Positions 19,255-30,534 of a DNA stretch of 36,309 nucleotides are shown one piece after another; the stretch's first letter is position 1; each line of letters starts with the position of its first letter. A program made the position numbers and the translations under genes. The notes below the pieces were generated by a model. That model made no database searches and had not been told where the DNA came from. It saw only the letters and a list, made by a program, of their open reading frames with translations. This DNA is from Actinomycetota bacterium. GTDB taxonomy: Bacteria > Actinomycetota > Actinomycetes > S36-B12 > UBA5976. The DNA lies in NCBI GenBank assembly GCA_009698575.1, contig WLPX01000003.1, positions 1 to 36,309 of the forward strand, given 5' to 3'.

Positions 19255-20292
19255 CTAGTCTTTTCCAATGCGTGGCCAAGTATCGCTCACTATGTAACCA
19301 AGTGGATACGGATCGGTTGGATCAAGCATGTGTTGATGCGTACCTGTTAGCCATGCTTGGCCAGCGATAGACGGAACAATTCCTGGCTTATCACCAATCA
19401 TCACTTCCTTTTCAACGCGTCCTTCAAAGTGAGATCCAATTATTGAGCGACCACGCAGGCGATCTCCCACTTTCATAACTCCGCGGGCGTGAAGTACTGC
19501 CATTCGAGCTGACACTCCGGTTCCGGTAGGAGAACGATCAATTTTGCCAGGCTGGACTGCAACCGCATTGTGGCTGACAAGTACGCCGGCTTCTTCAAAT
19601 ATCGGCATCGCTAATTGGCAAAATGAGAAATGCGTCCAGCCACTGATCGTTGGGTGGGCAAAAGTAAGTTGTTCATTTGCTGCTTTGGTAATTCCAATTC
19701 CCATTACAGCTAGATCGCGCGCTTCACTCGGATCCAAAGTGAAGCCAAGTTCCTTAGCGTTAACAATGACAAAAGTGTCCCCACCCCAGGCAGTATCAAC
19801 GGTTAATGTGCCTATCCCTGGAACTTCTAGTTTTGCATCCAAGACGTCTGCGAAAGAAGGAACGTTGTGAACTTTGATTTGCGTGGCTTTGCCATCTTTG
19901 CAAGTTGCAAAAACTTCTACTAAACCTGCGGGCGCTTCCATAAAGAAATGGGTTTCTGGTTCCACCATTGGGACAATTCCAGTTTCCAGAACTACAGTTG
20001 CCACACACATCGAATTTGATCCCGACATTAAAGGAGTGTCTTCGGGTTCCATAATGATGAAACCAACTGCAGCTTTTGGATCTTTTGGTGGTACCAACAT
20101 ATTGACATGGCGGAAAACGCCGCCACGAGGCTCATTCAGAACAAATTGACGCAACTCGTTGTCGGTGGCAATGAACCTAGATTGGTCATACAAAGTGTCG
20201 CCAGGAGGCGGATTGACTCCACCAACAATGACATCGCCTACTTCACCTTCGGCGTGACAACTAACAACGTGAATGGTTTTTACAGATCGCAT
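19255..20292 (-). CDS. Proline racemase / hydroxyproline epimerase superfamily protein with Ser/Thr active site
   Basis: This 345-residue protein has the proline racemase fold. In racemases and 4-hydroxyproline epimerases two cysteines work as acid and base, in MCGH and SPCGTG. Here the equivalents read MSGS (S90) and SPTGTG (T256), so both thiols are gone; C96 is close by but not in the usual place. One family branch, trans-3-hydroxy-L-proline dehydratase, has Thr at the second position. This protein may be a dehydratase-like or quite different activity on a proline-like acid. TAAACT 7 nt before the ATG fits a leaderless start. It leads the operon with the P450 and glycosylase. Confidence 0.8.
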   Translation of the reverse strand: MRSVKTIHVVSCHAEGEVGDVIVGGVNPPPGDTLYDQSRFIATDNELRQFVLNEPRGGVFRHVNMLVPPKDPKAAVGFIIMEPEDTPLMSGSNSMCVATVVLETGIVPMVEPETHFFMEAPAGLVEVFATCKDGKATQIKVHNVPSFADVLDAKLEVPGIGTLTVDTAWGGDTFVIVNAKELGFTLDPSEARDLAVMGIGITKAANEQLTFAHPTISGWTHFSFCQLAMPIFEEAGVLVSHNAVAVQPGKIDRSPTGTGVSARMAVLHARGVMKVGDRLRGRSIIGSHFEGRVEKEVMIGDKPGIVPSIAGQAWLTGTHQHMLDPTDPYPLGYIVSDTWPRIGKD

Positions 20293-20299
20293 GTAGGCA

Positions 20300-20305
20300 A
20301 GTTTA
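20300..20305 (-). promoter_or_regulatory. -10 box for the racemase-P450-glycosylase operon
   Basis: TAAACT on the minus strand lies 7 nt before the ATG at 20292; there is no Shine-Dalgarno. Confidence 0.45.
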
Positions 20306-20342
20306 GGGTTAGTTGCGCAGGTAGTTGCCTAGAACCTAATAA

Positions 20343-21413
20343 CTAGTGCGTATGGAAATCGAAGGCTTGCGCCATTGCTGCGTCGATGGCTTCCAGCGCT
20401 AATGCCACCCGAGTTTCCACGTTGCCATCAAGGGCCATCCAGGATCTACCGGTGCTAATTAAGTCGTCTTCGAATTCTCGAGTCATAGATATTCGCAGCT
20501 CTTCCGAGTCTCGAATTTTGTCCTGCACAAATGGCACCCCATCGGGTTGGGTAACAAAGTAAATCCGATTTTGAGAATCTACTGGCATCGGCAACGCCGC
20601 TTTTTCTCCTAAGTAGCGACGTTCCCAAATGATTGTGGCAAACACATCGGTATCACAACAAACAACAGGGCCACCAGTACGGGCAGCGACATCTTCGAGT
20701 TGCTGCTGCACAATAGCGATTTCCACAAAGTCATTGATCGTCCATGGCACTGCGTATTCAGATAAGCCCATCGCTTCGGCTTGCTCTTTCTTGCGCATAG
20801 TTAGATCGCGACCGTATTCCCGAATCCAGTTAGTCGTGGTGAAGTTACCTGCACGCTTCATTAATTCAGCTTGAACAGCCAAAGTAGTCGTTGTGGTTCC
20901 AGTAGATTCCGCGCCAATAAATACCGCGCGAATTGCAAGCAACTCTCGCGAACCTGGACCCAGTAAGTGCCAATTACTAATTAAGTCTTCGCGAATCTGC
21001 GTAGAGGAAACGGGAACCTGACTGCGCTGTGGATCAAAACTATGGTGATGTAAACCAAGTAGTGAGGCAAACTCTTCACCGTTTGCCTCGGAGGTAACTA
21101 ATAGGTCAACCGGAGGGGTATGACGTAAATGCGCCTCTATTACGCGGGCATTGGATTTGGCAACGGCAGAATCTTCAGGTTTGTATGGTGTGGATTCATA
21201 ACCGTGAACAATGGTCATGGCCGCTTCATTGAGGCCTTCAGCAACACAGTCCTGGAGTAAAGCTCGAGCGCGATCATTTGCTGCAAGCCGATCGTGTGGC
21301 TGTGCCAAAACAACAACGACAACATGGTCGCGCTTTTCAATCGCAGCTTTAACAAGCTTCACATGACCCATGTGTGGCGGATTGAAGGTTCCAGTTACTA
21401 ATGCGGCCGGCAT
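20343..21413 (-). CDS. NadR-like NMN adenylyltransferase / nicotinamide riboside kinase-like protein
   Basis: This 356-residue two-domain protein resembles NadR without its helix-turn-helix repressor part. Residues 1-145 form a nucleotidyltransferase domain with GTFNPPHMGHVKL (8-20) and PVSSTQIRED (134-143), which should adenylate NMN to NAD. Residues 160-356 resemble the nicotinamide riboside kinase domain, but the P-loop reads GAESTGTTT (167-175), with Thr where Walker A has Lys. I recall this variant in some other actinobacterial NadR-like proteins. I chose the ATG at 21413 because TAGGCT lies 6 nt upstream. No PnuC transporter is encoded nearby. Confidence 0.82.
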   Translation of the reverse strand: MPAALVTGTFNPPHMGHVKLVKAAIEKRDHVVVVVLAQPHDRLAANDRARALLQDCVAEGLNEAAMTIVHGYESTPYKPEDSAVAKSNARVIEAHLRHTPPVDLLVTSEANGEEFASLLGLHHHSFDPQRSQVPVSSTQIREDLISNWHLLGPGSRELLAIRAVFIGAESTGTTTTTLAVQAELMKRAGNFTTTNWIREYGRDLTMRKKEQAEAMGLSEYAVPWTINDFVEIAIVQQQLEDVAARTGGPVVCCDTDVFATIIWERRYLGEKAALPMPVDSQNRIYFVTQPDGVPFVQDKIRDSEELRISMTREFEDDLISTGRSWMALDGNVETRVALALEAIDAAMAQAFDFHTH

Positions 21414-21419
21414 AGCCAA

Positions 21420-21425
21420 AGCCTA
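21420..21425 (-). promoter_or_regulatory. -10 box for leaderless nadR-like transcript
   Basis: TAGGCT on the minus strand lies 6 nt before the ATG at 21413; there is no Shine-Dalgarno. Confidence 0.4.
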
Positions 21426-21459
21426 TCTGGATTTTCGCGTCGCAAAAAATGAGTCGTTA

Positions 21460-22428
21460 TTACGGGACTAACAGAAGTTTTCCAGTAGTTCTGCGCGCAG
21501 CTAAATCAATGTGTGCAGTTGCTGCATCAGCGAGATCATAGGTATTACCAATTGCAAAATTAAGTTTCCCGGCTGTATGGGCAGCAAAAATTTCATCTGC
21601 GCGCCACTGCATTTCACCTGGTCCAGCGATGTAATCGGCCAAAGTGGGGCGAGTTACGAAAAGTGATCCCATGCGGGATAAGGCCTGTAGATCAAATGGC
21701 GCAACCATGCCACTAGCGCCGCCAAAAAGTGCAAACATTCCTCGACGCTTTAATGAAGCAAGGCTTCCGTCAAAAGTTGCTAGGCCAACTCCGTCATAAA
21801 CCACTTCAACGCCTTGACCATTGGTTAGTTCCCGCACTTTTGTGGCTACGTCTTCGGAGTCATAGCGAATTATGTGAGCAGCACCGGCTTGTTGAGCAAT
21901 TTCTGCTTTGGCACCCGTAGATACTGTTGCAATCACAGTTGCGCCTCGACTGGAGATCATCTGGCAAAGTAATTGGCCTACGCCACCAGCGGCTGCATGA
22001 ACAAGCGCTACATCGCCTGGCTTTACTTCGTAAAGTGATGAGACTAAATAGTGCGCAGTCATTCCTTGAAGCATGGCAGCACAAGCAACATCAAGTTCTA
22101 CGCCGGTTGGAACTTTTACAACGGAACTTGCATTTACAAGATGCAGCGTTGCGTAGCTTCCAAGTGATGATGGCCAAGCCACTTTGTCTCCGATAGCAAA
22201 ACCTGAAACTTCGCTACCAACTTCAGTGACAACTCCAGAACCTTCAAGTCCAGGAACATAAGGACTTGGCATTGGGTAAATGCCCTGGCGTTGGTAAATA
22301 TCTATGAAGTTAACACCGCTATATGCGAGCTCAACGAGCAATTGTTGTGGGCCACAAACGGGAACAGGTAGATCAACTACCGAGAGAACCTCTGGTCCCC
22401 CGGGTTGATCTACCTGTATCGCACGCAT
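21460..22428 (-). CDS. NADPH:quinone reductase-like MDR oxidoreductase
   Basis: This 322-residue protein belongs to the zinc-free quinone oxidoreductase branch of the medium-chain dehydrogenases. It starts with MRAIQVDQPGGPEVL, has the catalytic-domain segment NFIDIYQRQGIYPMPSPYVPGLEGSG, and the NADPH site HAAAGGVGQLLCQ. It probably reduces quinones or other activated carbonyl compounds with NADPH. The ATG at 22428 lies 7 nt after ilvC, so it is likely the last gene of ilvBNC, though only a weak ribosome site is visible. The longer open frame into ilvC is not supported by similarity. Confidence 0.88.
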   Translation of the reverse strand: MRAIQVDQPGGPEVLSVVDLPVPVCGPQQLLVELAYSGVNFIDIYQRQGIYPMPSPYVPGLEGSGVVTEVGSEVSGFAIGDKVAWPSSLGSYATLHLVNASSVVKVPTGVELDVACAAMLQGMTAHYLVSSLYEVKPGDVALVHAAAGGVGQLLCQMISSRGATVIATVSTGAKAEIAQQAGAAHIIRYDSEDVATKVRELTNGQGVEVVYDGVGLATFDGSLASLKRRGMFALFGGASGMVAPFDLQALSRMGSLFVTRPTLADYIAGPGEMQWRADEIFAAHTAGKLNFAIGNTYDLADAATAHIDLAARRTTGKLLLVP

Positions 22429-22435
22429 TTTTAAA

Positions 22436-23473
<1,038 letters not shown>

Positions 23474-23524
23474 CTATTTCGCTAGTTTGGTAAGTCTGTC
23501 AGATTCTTTGGATTGTGTGAATTT

Positions 23525-24049
23525 CTAACTGGAACGGTCTGGATTCTTGTTGGAACGGTCGGCAATTGACCGGGCGCCACGAGCCAAGGCAACCACACCA
23601 GACTGCACAATTTCTTTGATTCCGTGTGGTGCCAAGACATTTAGGAATGCCTCTAACTTCTCCCGGGATCCGGTGGCTTCGATCGTTACGGCATCGCCGC
23701 TGACGTCAACTACTTTGGCTCGAAATAATTCCACAAGTTCCAATACTCTGCTGCGGGAATGATCATCAGCTTTTACCTTGATCAACATTAGTTCGCGAGC
23801 AATTGCAGTGTTGTCATCAAGTTCAACAATCTTTAATACATTGATTAACTTGTTTAGCTGCTTGGTTACTTGTTCCAAAGCATGCTGATCCACGTTAACT
23901 ACAACAGTCATTCGTGAAACACCTTCAGTTTCGGTTGTGCCTACTGCTAAAGATTCGATGTTGTAACCGCGGCGAGAAAATAATGCGGAAATTCGCGCAA
24001 GCACACCAGGTTGGTCCTGCACCAAGATAGATAAAGTGTGACGAGCCAT
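23525..24049 (-). CDS. ilvN: Acetolactate synthase small (regulatory) subunit
   Basis: This 174-residue subunit activates IlvB and confers valine feedback. The N-terminal ACT domain (about 4-75) shows TLSILVQDQPGVLARISALFSRRGYNI, written here only in part: DQPGVLARISALF and GYNIESLAVG. A second, C-terminal domain of the AHAS small-subunit type follows (GIKEIVQSGVVALARG). The ATG lies 2 nt after the ilvB stop, so the two are coupled. Length is normal for the single-repeat bacterial form. Confidence 0.95.
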   Translation of the reverse strand: MARHTLSILVQDQPGVLARISALFSRRGYNIESLAVGTTETEGVSRMTVVVNVDQHALEQVTKQLNKLINVLKIVELDDNTAIARELMLIKVKADDHSRSRVLELVELFRAKVVDVSGDAVTIEATGSREKLEAFLNVLAPHGIKEIVQSGVVALARGARSIADRSNKNPDRSS

Positions 24050-24051
24050 AA

Positions 24052-25797
24052 CTAGTCATCCCCTCTTTCCCACTGTGGTGCCAGATCGCGAGCAAACTGA
24101 ATTTCATCATTGCCAGTGCCGGCAGCAACCATTGGCCAAACCATGGCATCGCGATGCACTTGGAAGTCAATAACAACTGGAGCATCGTTGATTTCCATTG
24201 ATTTCTCAATTGCCTTATCAACTTCTTCAGCCTTAGTTACGCGCAATCCATGACAGCCGTAAGCATCCGCTAACTTTACGAAGTCAGGTACCGAATGGGA
24301 ATGTAAGTCAGTGTTGCTGTATCGCTCGTTATAGAACAAGTTCTGCCACTGACGCACCATGCCAAGTGAAGCATTGTTGATCAAAGCCACCTTGATTGGA
24401 ATGTCGTTAATTGTGCAGGTAGCAAGTTCCTGATTGGTCATCTGGAAGCAACCATCGCCATCGATCGCCCAAACGGTCTTGTCTGGCGCGCCAACTTTGG
24501 CACCCATCGCAGCTGGGATGGAATAACCCATAGTTCCTAACCCACCACTATTGAGCCAAGTGTTTGGATGTTCGTACCCAATGAATTGCGCTGCCCACAT
24601 TTGATGCTGCCCAACACCGGCTGCATAAATTGCTTCTGGTCCGGCAATTTTGCCAAGACGTTCAATTACATATTGTGGTGAAAGTGAGCCATCAGATGGC
24701 TGGTCATATCCAAGTGGATAAGTTTCGCGCCAATGGTTCAAAGTAATCCACCACGCAGTTAAATCTGCGCGATTGCCAGCATCAAATTCGCTCGTTACTG
24801 CTGGGATTAATTGCGTGATTGCTTCGCGGACATCAGAAACGATTGGGATATCGGCGTAACGATTTTTGCCAATTTCAGCTGGATCGATGTCAATGTGAAT
24901 AACTTTTGATTTTGGCGAGAAGGACTCAAGTTTTCCAGTTACGCGATCATCAAAACGCGCGCCAAGAACGATTAGTAGATCTGCTTTTTGTAGCGCACCA
25001 ACTGCGCCAACAGTTCCATGCATACCTGGCATACCCATGTGCTGAGCATGTGAATCCGGAAATGCGCCACGTGCCATCAAAGTTGTAACAACTGGAATGC
25101 CAGTTAGCTCAGCAAGCTGCCGAAGTTCTTTATAAGCCTGAGCGCGAATTACGCCGCCACCAACATAAAACACTGGCCGATGAGCATCAACAATCATGCG
25201 CGCAGCTTCTTTGATCTGGCGACCGTGTGGCTTGGTAGTTGGTTTGTAACCCGGCAAGTCAATGTGTGTTGGCCAAACAAATTCAGCGCGAGCTTGCAAC
25301 GCATCCTTGGTGATGTCAACCAATACTGGGCCAGGTCGACCAGAACTTGCTAAATGGAATGCTTCTTTGATCGCACGTGGAATATCTTCAGCGCGGGTAA
25401 CTAAGTAGTTGTGCTTTGTGATCGGCATCGTGATGCCGCGAATGTCTGCTTCTTGAAAAGCGTCAGATCCGATAAATGCACTTGGCACCTGGCCAGTGAT
25501 TGCAACCATTGGAACTGAATCCATATGTGCATCAGCAATGGGAGTAACCAAGTTCGTTGCACCAGGACCGCTAGTTGCCATGCAGACGCCAACGCGATTG
25601 CTGGCTGCTGCATATCCTTCAGCTGCGTGGCCGGCACCTTGCTCGTGGCGCACCAAAATATGTCGCACGGAAGGTGAATCCATTAATGGGTCATAGACCG
25701 GAAGAATTGCGCCACCTGGAATACCGAACACTACGTCGACATCAGAATGTTCCAGAGATCTAACTAGACTCTCGGCGCCTGTTATTTGCTCAGACAT
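24052..25797 (-). CDS. ilvB: Acetolactate synthase large (catalytic) subunit
   Basis: This thiamine-diphosphate enzyme condenses two pyruvates, or pyruvate with 2-oxobutyrate, as the first common step of valine and isoleucine synthesis. The catalytic glutamate lies in [13 protein letters not shown] near residue 50, and the ThDP/Mg site is [14 protein letters not shown] with the later NNASLGM. The 581-residue length is normal. AAGGAG precedes the ATG. It leads ilvBNC and is divergent from ppdK across a 345-nt region that may hold a leader peptide with a run of Val codons. Confidence 0.96.
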   Translation of the reverse strand: MSEQITGAESLVRSLEHSDVDVVFGIPGGAILPVYDPLMDSPSVRHILVRHEQGAGHAAEGYAAASNRVGVCMATSGPGATNLVTPIADAHMDSVPMVAITGQVPSAFIGSDAFQEADIRGITMPITKHNYLVTRAEDIPRAIKEAFHLASSGRPGPVLVDITKDALQARAEFVWPTHIDLPGYKPTTKPHGRQIKEAARMIVDAHRPVFYVGGGVIRAQAYKELRQLAELTGIPVVTTLMARGAFPDSHAQHMGMPGMHGTVGAVGALQKADLLIVLGARFDDRVTGKLESFSPKSKVIHIDIDPAEIGKNRYADIPIVSDVREAITQLIPAVTSEFDAGNRADLTAWWITLNHWRETYPLGYDQPSDGSLSPQYVIERLGKIAGPEAIYAAGVGQHQMWAAQFIGYEHPNTWLNSGGLGTMGYSIPAAMGAKVGAPDKTVWAIDGDGCFQMTNQELATCTINDIPIKVALINNASLGMVRQWQNLFYNERYSNTDLHSHSVPDFVKLADAYGCHGLRVTKAEEVDKAIEKSMEINDAPVVIDFQVHRDAMVWPMVAAGTGNDEIQFARDLAPQWERGDD

Positions 25798-26142
25798 GCC
25801 ATTTCTCCTTGCTCGAAGGATCGCTTCGAATTAAGTTCATCGTTGGCTGGCCTTAGGTGACATCACTTCTGCGCCGAATTGACTTGTAACAGAAGCTGCG
25901 CCCGATTGGCTTGTGGCCTTTCGATTGCATCACCACCACCGATGAAGGTGTTGATAGTTGTTCCACTGTAGCCCCCGCGAGTCACATGCGTCACATCCAG
26001 TGAGACGGTTGTCCACATATTGAGATGCCAAATTCGGACAATTTTCGCCACCCAAGTCAGCAGGATCTTAACCTTGGCAATACCTTTGGAGTAGCACAAA
26101 GCCGTTACATTCATTGGTTTGTATTAGTCGGAAGGTCGCGCC
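25798..26142. promoter_or_regulatory. Long ilvB/ppdK intergenic region with possible ilvB leader
   Basis: This divergent gap is the longest gene-free stretch in the window. On the minus strand a frame from 25939 to 25853 begins GTG GTG GTG ATG (28 residues, opening VVVMQSK), with a possible TACAGT -10 box at 25970-25965. Two hairpins lie further down: CTTCTG/CAGAAG, with arms at about 25892-25887 and 25868-25863, and TCGAAG-N5-CTTCGA (25813-25829) just before the ilvB Shine-Dalgarno. A Val-rich leader would fit attenuation by branched-chain amino acids. An 83-residue frame (25863-26114) also spans the region but has no support. The ppdK side has GGAAGG before its ATG. Confidence 0.35.
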
Positions 26143-28827
26143 ATGACTAAGTATGTATATGACTTCTCAGAAGGCGACAAAGATCAAAAAGACCTCTTGG
26201 GTGGCAAGGGCGCCAATCTGGCTGAAATGACCAAACTAGGTTTGCCAGTTCCCCCCGGTTTCACAATTTCGACTCAGGCCTGCCGCGAGTACTTAGTAGC
26301 TGGTGTTGAACCAGCCGCGCTTCGCGTTGAAGTAACTATGGCGCTGCGCCGACTTGAAGATGCACTTGGCAAACGTCTCGGTGATATAAACGATCCCCTA
26401 CTAGTTAGCGTTCGTTCGGGCGCAAAATTCTCAATGCCAGGCATGATGGAGACTGTACTCAATGTTGGTTTGAATGACTACTCCGTTAAAGGACTAATCA
26501 AAGCCAGCAGCAACGAACGCTTTGCTTGGGATTCTTATCGACGTTTGATTCAAATGTTTGGCAAGACAGTGCTTGACATCGAAGGCGAAGTTTTTGCTGA
26601 CGCACTACAAGCTGCAAATACAAAAGCTGGCGTGACAACAGAAGTAGACCTAACTCCAGAGCAACTTCAGGAAGTTGTCGAGACTTTTAAAAAGATTGTT
26701 CGTGATCACAGCGGTCGAGATTTCCCGCAGGATCCCCGTGAGCAGTTAGACCTAGCAACCCGCGCTGTATTTAACTCATGGAACACTTCGCGAGCTCGTC
26801 TGTATCGCCGACGGGAACGGATCGCGGATGATTTGGGAACCGCTGTAAATATTTGCTCGATGGTCTTTGGAAACTTAGGCGAAACTTCTGGAACAGGTGT
26901 GGCTTTTACTCGCGACCCTGCTTCTGGAAAACCTGGTGCATATGGTGACTACTTACCAAATGCCCAAGGCGAAGATGTGGTTGCTGGAATTCGCAACACA
27001 TTTAGCTTGGATGAGCTGAATCGAACTGACCCAACATCATTTAACGAATTGATGAAGATTATGCGCAAGCTCGAAACGCATTATCGCGATCTCTGCGACA
27101 TCGAATTCACGGTTGAAAAAGGCAAGCTATGGATGCTGCAAACTCGCGTAGGAAAGCGAACTGCGGCAGCGGCATTTCGAATCGCAACTCAACTTGTGGA
27201 TGAAAGCCTAATCACAATGGATGAAGCCTTGATCCGCGTCAATGGTGCCCAACTTGCACAACTGATGTTCCCGCAGTTTGATTCCGCAACTGCATCCAAA
27301 ATTGTGGCTACTGGAATGGCGGCTTCACCGGGCGCTGCTGTTGGCAAAGCCGTGTTTGACTCTGCGACCGCAGTTAAGTGGGCAGATAAAGGTGAGCGCG
27401 TAGTTCTAGTCCGCCGAGAAACTAATCCAGATGACTTAGAAGGCATGATCGCAGCTACCGGCATCTTGACCGCGCGAGGTGGTAAAACATCACATGCTGC
27501 AGTTGTTGCCCGAGGTATGGGTAAGACCTGCGTTTGTGGTGCTGATGCAATCGAAGTTTCAAATGCTGATCGCACGGCAACAATCGGAGACCTTGTCATT
27601 AAAGAAGGTGACATGATTTCGATTGATGGCTCAACGGGCCATGTTTATCTAGGCGAACTAGCAGTTGTCCCATCACCAGTTTCTAATTATCTGGAACATG
27701 GATTGGCCGGAGCAATGGAAACTGAAAATGAGGAGATCTCGGCCTTAATCAGTGCTGTGGATCGCATTCTCAAACATGCAGATTCTGTACGTCGATTACA
27801 AGTGCGCACTAATGCCGATACGGCTGAAGATTCAAAATGGGCACGAAACTTGGGTGCTGAGGGAATCGGATTGTGTCGCACCGAACACATGTTCCTAGGC
27901 GATCGTCGGGTATTGATTGAGCATGTGATTCTTGCTGATAACACCGCTGATCGCACTGCCGCACTTGATGCCCTATTGCCAATGCAGCAAAAGGATTTCG
28001 AAGACATCTTTGAAGCCATGGACAACTTGCCAGTAACCGTTAGATTGCTCGATCCCCCATTGCATGAGTTCCTGCCAGATCGTGCGGACTTGATGGTTGA
28101 AGTTGCCATAGGTCAAGAACGTAACGAAGATGTCTCGCGTCAGGAATTACTGCTGACTGCGGTAGATAGATTGCACGAATCAAATCCAATGCTTGGGCTG
28201 CGCGGTGTCCGACTTGGACTAGTAGTTCCTGGGCTGTTTGCTATGCAGGTGCGGGCAATTGCGCAAGCTGCAATCAAGCGCCTTCGAGATGGCGGTAAGC
28301 CAAAAGTTGAGATCATGATTCCACTGGTGGGATCGGTTATGGAATTGCACTTAATCAGAGATGAAATTGACGTACTGCTTGCCGATATTGCCAAAGCCGA
28401 GAACATCGAATTGCCATTTTCTATCGGAACCATGATTGAACTTCCGCGCGCTGCATTAACTGCGCAACGTGTGGCCGAAGCTGCTGAGTTCTTTTCGTTT
28501 GGTACGAACGATCTAACGCAAACAACTTGGGGCTTTAGTCGCGATGATGTCGAAGCATCATTCTTTGCTACTTACTTAGATCGCGGCATCTTTACGGTTT
28601 CACCATTTGAATCATTAGACGTTGATGGCGTTGGAGCGTTAATTAGAATAGCCGTAGACAAGGGTCGTGCCACTCGCCCAGATATAAAGCTGGGAGTTTG
28701 CGGTGAACATGGTGGCGATCCAGAATCAATCAAGTTCTTCCACGATGTCGGTCTAGATTATGTATCTTGTTCGCCGTTTAGAGTTCCGGTTGCCCGACTA
28801 GAAGCTGGTCGAGTTAGCGTTTCCTAA
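26143..28827 (+). CDS. ppdK: Pyruvate, phosphate dikinase
   Basis: This 894-residue enzyme interconverts pyruvate, ATP and Pi with PEP, AMP and PPi. The N-terminal nucleotide domain starts with [21 protein letters not shown], the phosphocarrier histidine is H451 in [13 protein letters not shown], with T449 at the spot that regulatory proteins phosphorylate in other species, and the PEP/pyruvate barrel ends with [10 protein letters not shown]. All three domains look intact. GGAAGG precedes the ATG. It shares a divergent region with ilvB, which uses pyruvate, and its stop overlaps that of the convergent ilvD (28824-28827). Confidence 0.96.
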   Translation: MTKYVYDFSEGDKDQKDLLGGKGANLAEMTKLGLPVPPGFTISTQACREYLVAGVEPAALRVEVTMALRRLEDALGKRLGDINDPLLVSVRSGAKFSMPGMMETVLNVGLNDYSVKGLIKASSNERFAWDSYRRLIQMFGKTVLDIEGEVFADALQAANTKAGVTTEVDLTPEQLQEVVETFKKIVRDHSGRDFPQDPREQLDLATRAVFNSWNTSRARLYRRRERIADDLGTAVNICSMVFGNLGETSGTGVAFTRDPASGKPGAYGDYLPNAQGEDVVAGIRNTFSLDELNRTDPTSFNELMKIMRKLETHYRDLCDIEFTVEKGKLWMLQTRVGKRTAAAAFRIATQLVDESLITMDEALIRVNGAQLAQLMFPQFDSATASKIVATGMAASPGAAVGKAVFDSATAVKWADKGERVVLVRRETNPDDLEGMIAATGILTARGGKTSHAAVVARGMGKTCVCGADAIEVSNADRTATIGDLVIKEGDMISIDGSTGHVYLGELAVVPSPVSNYLEHGLAGAMETENEEISALISAVDRILKHADSVRRLQVRTNADTAEDSKWARNLGAEGIGLCRTEHMFLGDRRVLIEHVILADNTADRTAALDALLPMQQKDFEDIFEAMDNLPVTVRLLDPPLHEFLPDRADLMVEVAIGQERNEDVSRQELLLTAVDRLHESNPMLGLRGVRLGLVVPGLFAMQVRAIAQAAIKRLRDGGKPKVEIMIPLVGSVMELHLIRDEIDVLLADIAKAENIELPFSIGTMIELPRAALTAQRVAEAAEFFSFGTNDLTQTTWGFSRDDVEASFFATYLDRGIFTVSPFESLDVDGVGALIRIAVDKGRATRPDIKLGVCGEHGGDPESIKFFHDVGLDYVSCSPFRVPVARLEAGRVSVS

Positions 28828-30512
28828 TCGCAGACTGCGCCATTACTAGCAGAGCCCACAAGCTTTACATACTTAGCTAATACTCCACGATCATATTTAT
28901 GTGGAACTGGCTTAAAGTGCTTGCGGCGCTCAACTAGGACTGACTCATCAACTAGAAGATCTAGCGTGCGTTCGCTGATGTTGATTCGAACTTTATCGCC
29001 GTGTTCAACAAATGCAATTGGTCCACCATCAACGGCTTCTGGAGCAACGTGCCCAATACATAGCCCGGTAGTCCCCCCACTGAATCGACCGTCAGTGATG
29101 AGCATCACTTCTTTGCCGAGTCCGGCACCCTTAATAGCTCCCGTAATCATGAGCATTTCGCGCATACCTGGACCACCCTTTGGTCCTTCGTAACGGATGA
29201 TTACAACATCGCCAGATTGGATGTCGCCACTTTCCAACGCATCCATGGCTGCGCGCTCGCGCTCATAAACCTTTGCTGGACCCTCGAAAACATCAACTGG
29301 AATACCGGCAGTTTTGCAAACTGCGCCTAAAGGTGCCAGCGAGCCGCCCAAAATTGAGATACCGCCAGTGCCGCCCATTGGATTGTTCATGGCGTGAACA
29401 ATGTCACCGTCAGGATCTGGGGAATCTAGGTCCGCTAAATTCTCAGCCATAGTTTTTCCGGTAACAGTTAAGCAATCGCCATTCATAAGTCCTGCATCTA
29501 GTAGCGCGCGCATCACAACTGGAACGCCACCGACACGATCTACGTCGCTCATTACATATCGACCAAACGGCTTTACATCTGCCAACAACGGAACTTTTGA
29601 TCCAATTCGATGGAAATCTTCTAAGTGCAAATCGACATTTGCTTCATGTGCGATTGCTAGTAAGTGGAGAACTGCGTTAGTCGATCCGCCAAAGGCCATA
29701 ACAATTGCGATCGCGTTCTCGAGAGATTGCTTAGTAATGATGTCTCTAGTTGTGATGCCCTGCGCAATCAAATTCACTACTGCTTCGCCAGATGCAATTG
29801 CAAAACCATCGCGTCGTCGATCTACTGCAGGTGGCGCAGCTGATCCTGGCAATGACATACCCATAGCTTCAGCAGCTGAGGCCATAGTGTTCGCGGTGTA
29901 CATGCCACCACATGCACCTTCGCCTGGGCAGATTGCTCGCTCAATCCGGTCAACGTCTTCTTCGCTCATCAGGCCACGAGCACATGCGCCAACTGCTTCA
30001 AAAGCATCAATGATCGTTACATCGCGATTACTGCCATCAGAAAGCGTTACGTTTCCAGGAAGGATTGATCCGGCGTATACGAAAACACTTGCCACATCAA
30101 GTCGCGCTGCTGCCATCAACATGCCAGGTAATGACTTATCGCAACCTGCGAAGTTGACCATGCCATCAAGTCGCTCAGCTTGCATAACTGCTTCTACTGA
30201 GTCGGCAATGATTTCCCGACTAACAAGTGAGAAGTGCATGCCTTCATGACCCATGGAAATTCCATCAGATACCGAGATGGTTCCAAACTGCATTGGGAAA
30301 CCACCGGCATTCAATACGCCTTCTTTGGATGCCTTAGCCAAGCGATCAAGCGAGAGGTTGCAAGGGGTGATTTCATTCCACGAAGATGCAATACCGATCT
30401 GGGGCTTAACCCAATCAGCATCTCCCATTCCTACTGCGCGCAGCATGCCGCGAGCTGGGGCACGTTCGATACCGTCTGTTACTTGTCCGCTTCGTGGCTT
30501 CATGTTTGGCAT
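28824..30512 (-). CDS. ilvD: Dihydroxy-acid dehydratase
   Basis: This Fe-S enzyme dehydrates dihydroxy-isovalerate and dihydroxy-methylvalerate, the third common step of valine and isoleucine synthesis. Cluster cysteines are visible as C51 (ITPCNLS), C124 (GCDKSLPG) and C201 ([12 protein letters not shown]), the last being typical of the IlvD branch. The 562-residue length is normal. I chose the ATG at 30512 over the one at 30503 because TAGATT lies 6 nt upstream of the former, fitting a leaderless start. It lies 22 nt after a 2-hydroxyacid dehydrogenase gene. Confidence 0.96.
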   Translation of the reverse strand: MPNMKPRSGQVTDGIERAPARGMLRAVGMGDADWVKPQIGIASSWNEITPCNLSLDRLAKASKEGVLNAGGFPMQFGTISVSDGISMGHEGMHFSLVSREIIADSVEAVMQAERLDGMVNFAGCDKSLPGMLMAAARLDVASVFVYAGSILPGNVTLSDGSNRDVTIIDAFEAVGACARGLMSEEDVDRIERAICPGEGACGGMYTANTMASAAEAMGMSLPGSAAPPAVDRRRDGFAIASGEAVVNLIAQGITTRDIITKQSLENAIAIVMAFGGSTNAVLHLLAIAHEANVDLHLEDFHRIGSKVPLLADVKPFGRYVMSDVDRVGGVPVVMRALLDAGLMNGDCLTVTGKTMAENLADLDSPDPDGDIVHAMNNPMGGTGGISILGGSLAPLGAVCKTAGIPVDVFEGPAKVYERERAAMDALESGDIQSGDVVIIRYEGPKGGPGMREMLMITGAIKGAGLGKEVMLITDGRFSGGTTGLCIGHVAPEAVDGGPIAFVEHGDKVRINISERTLDLLVDESVLVERRKHFKPVPHKYDRGVLAKYVKLVGSASNGAVCD

Positions 30513-30518
30513 GAGATA

Positions 30519-30524
30519 AATCTA
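30519..30524 (-). promoter_or_regulatory. -10 box for leaderless ilvD transcript
   Basis: TAGATT on the minus strand lies 6 nt before the ilvD ATG at 30512; there is no Shine-Dalgarno. Confidence 0.45.
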
Positions 30525-30534
30525 CCTCGAAATA

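Noticed and set aside
25863..26114. 83-residue minus-strand frame between ilvB and ppdK
   Set aside because: It has no recognisable domain and no ribosome site, and it overlaps the likely ilvB leader; it looks like a chance frame.
29401..30249. 282-residue plus-strand frame opposite ilvD
   Set aside because: It is Ser/Thr/Pro-rich in the way typical of antisense shadows and lies wholly inside a well-supported gene.
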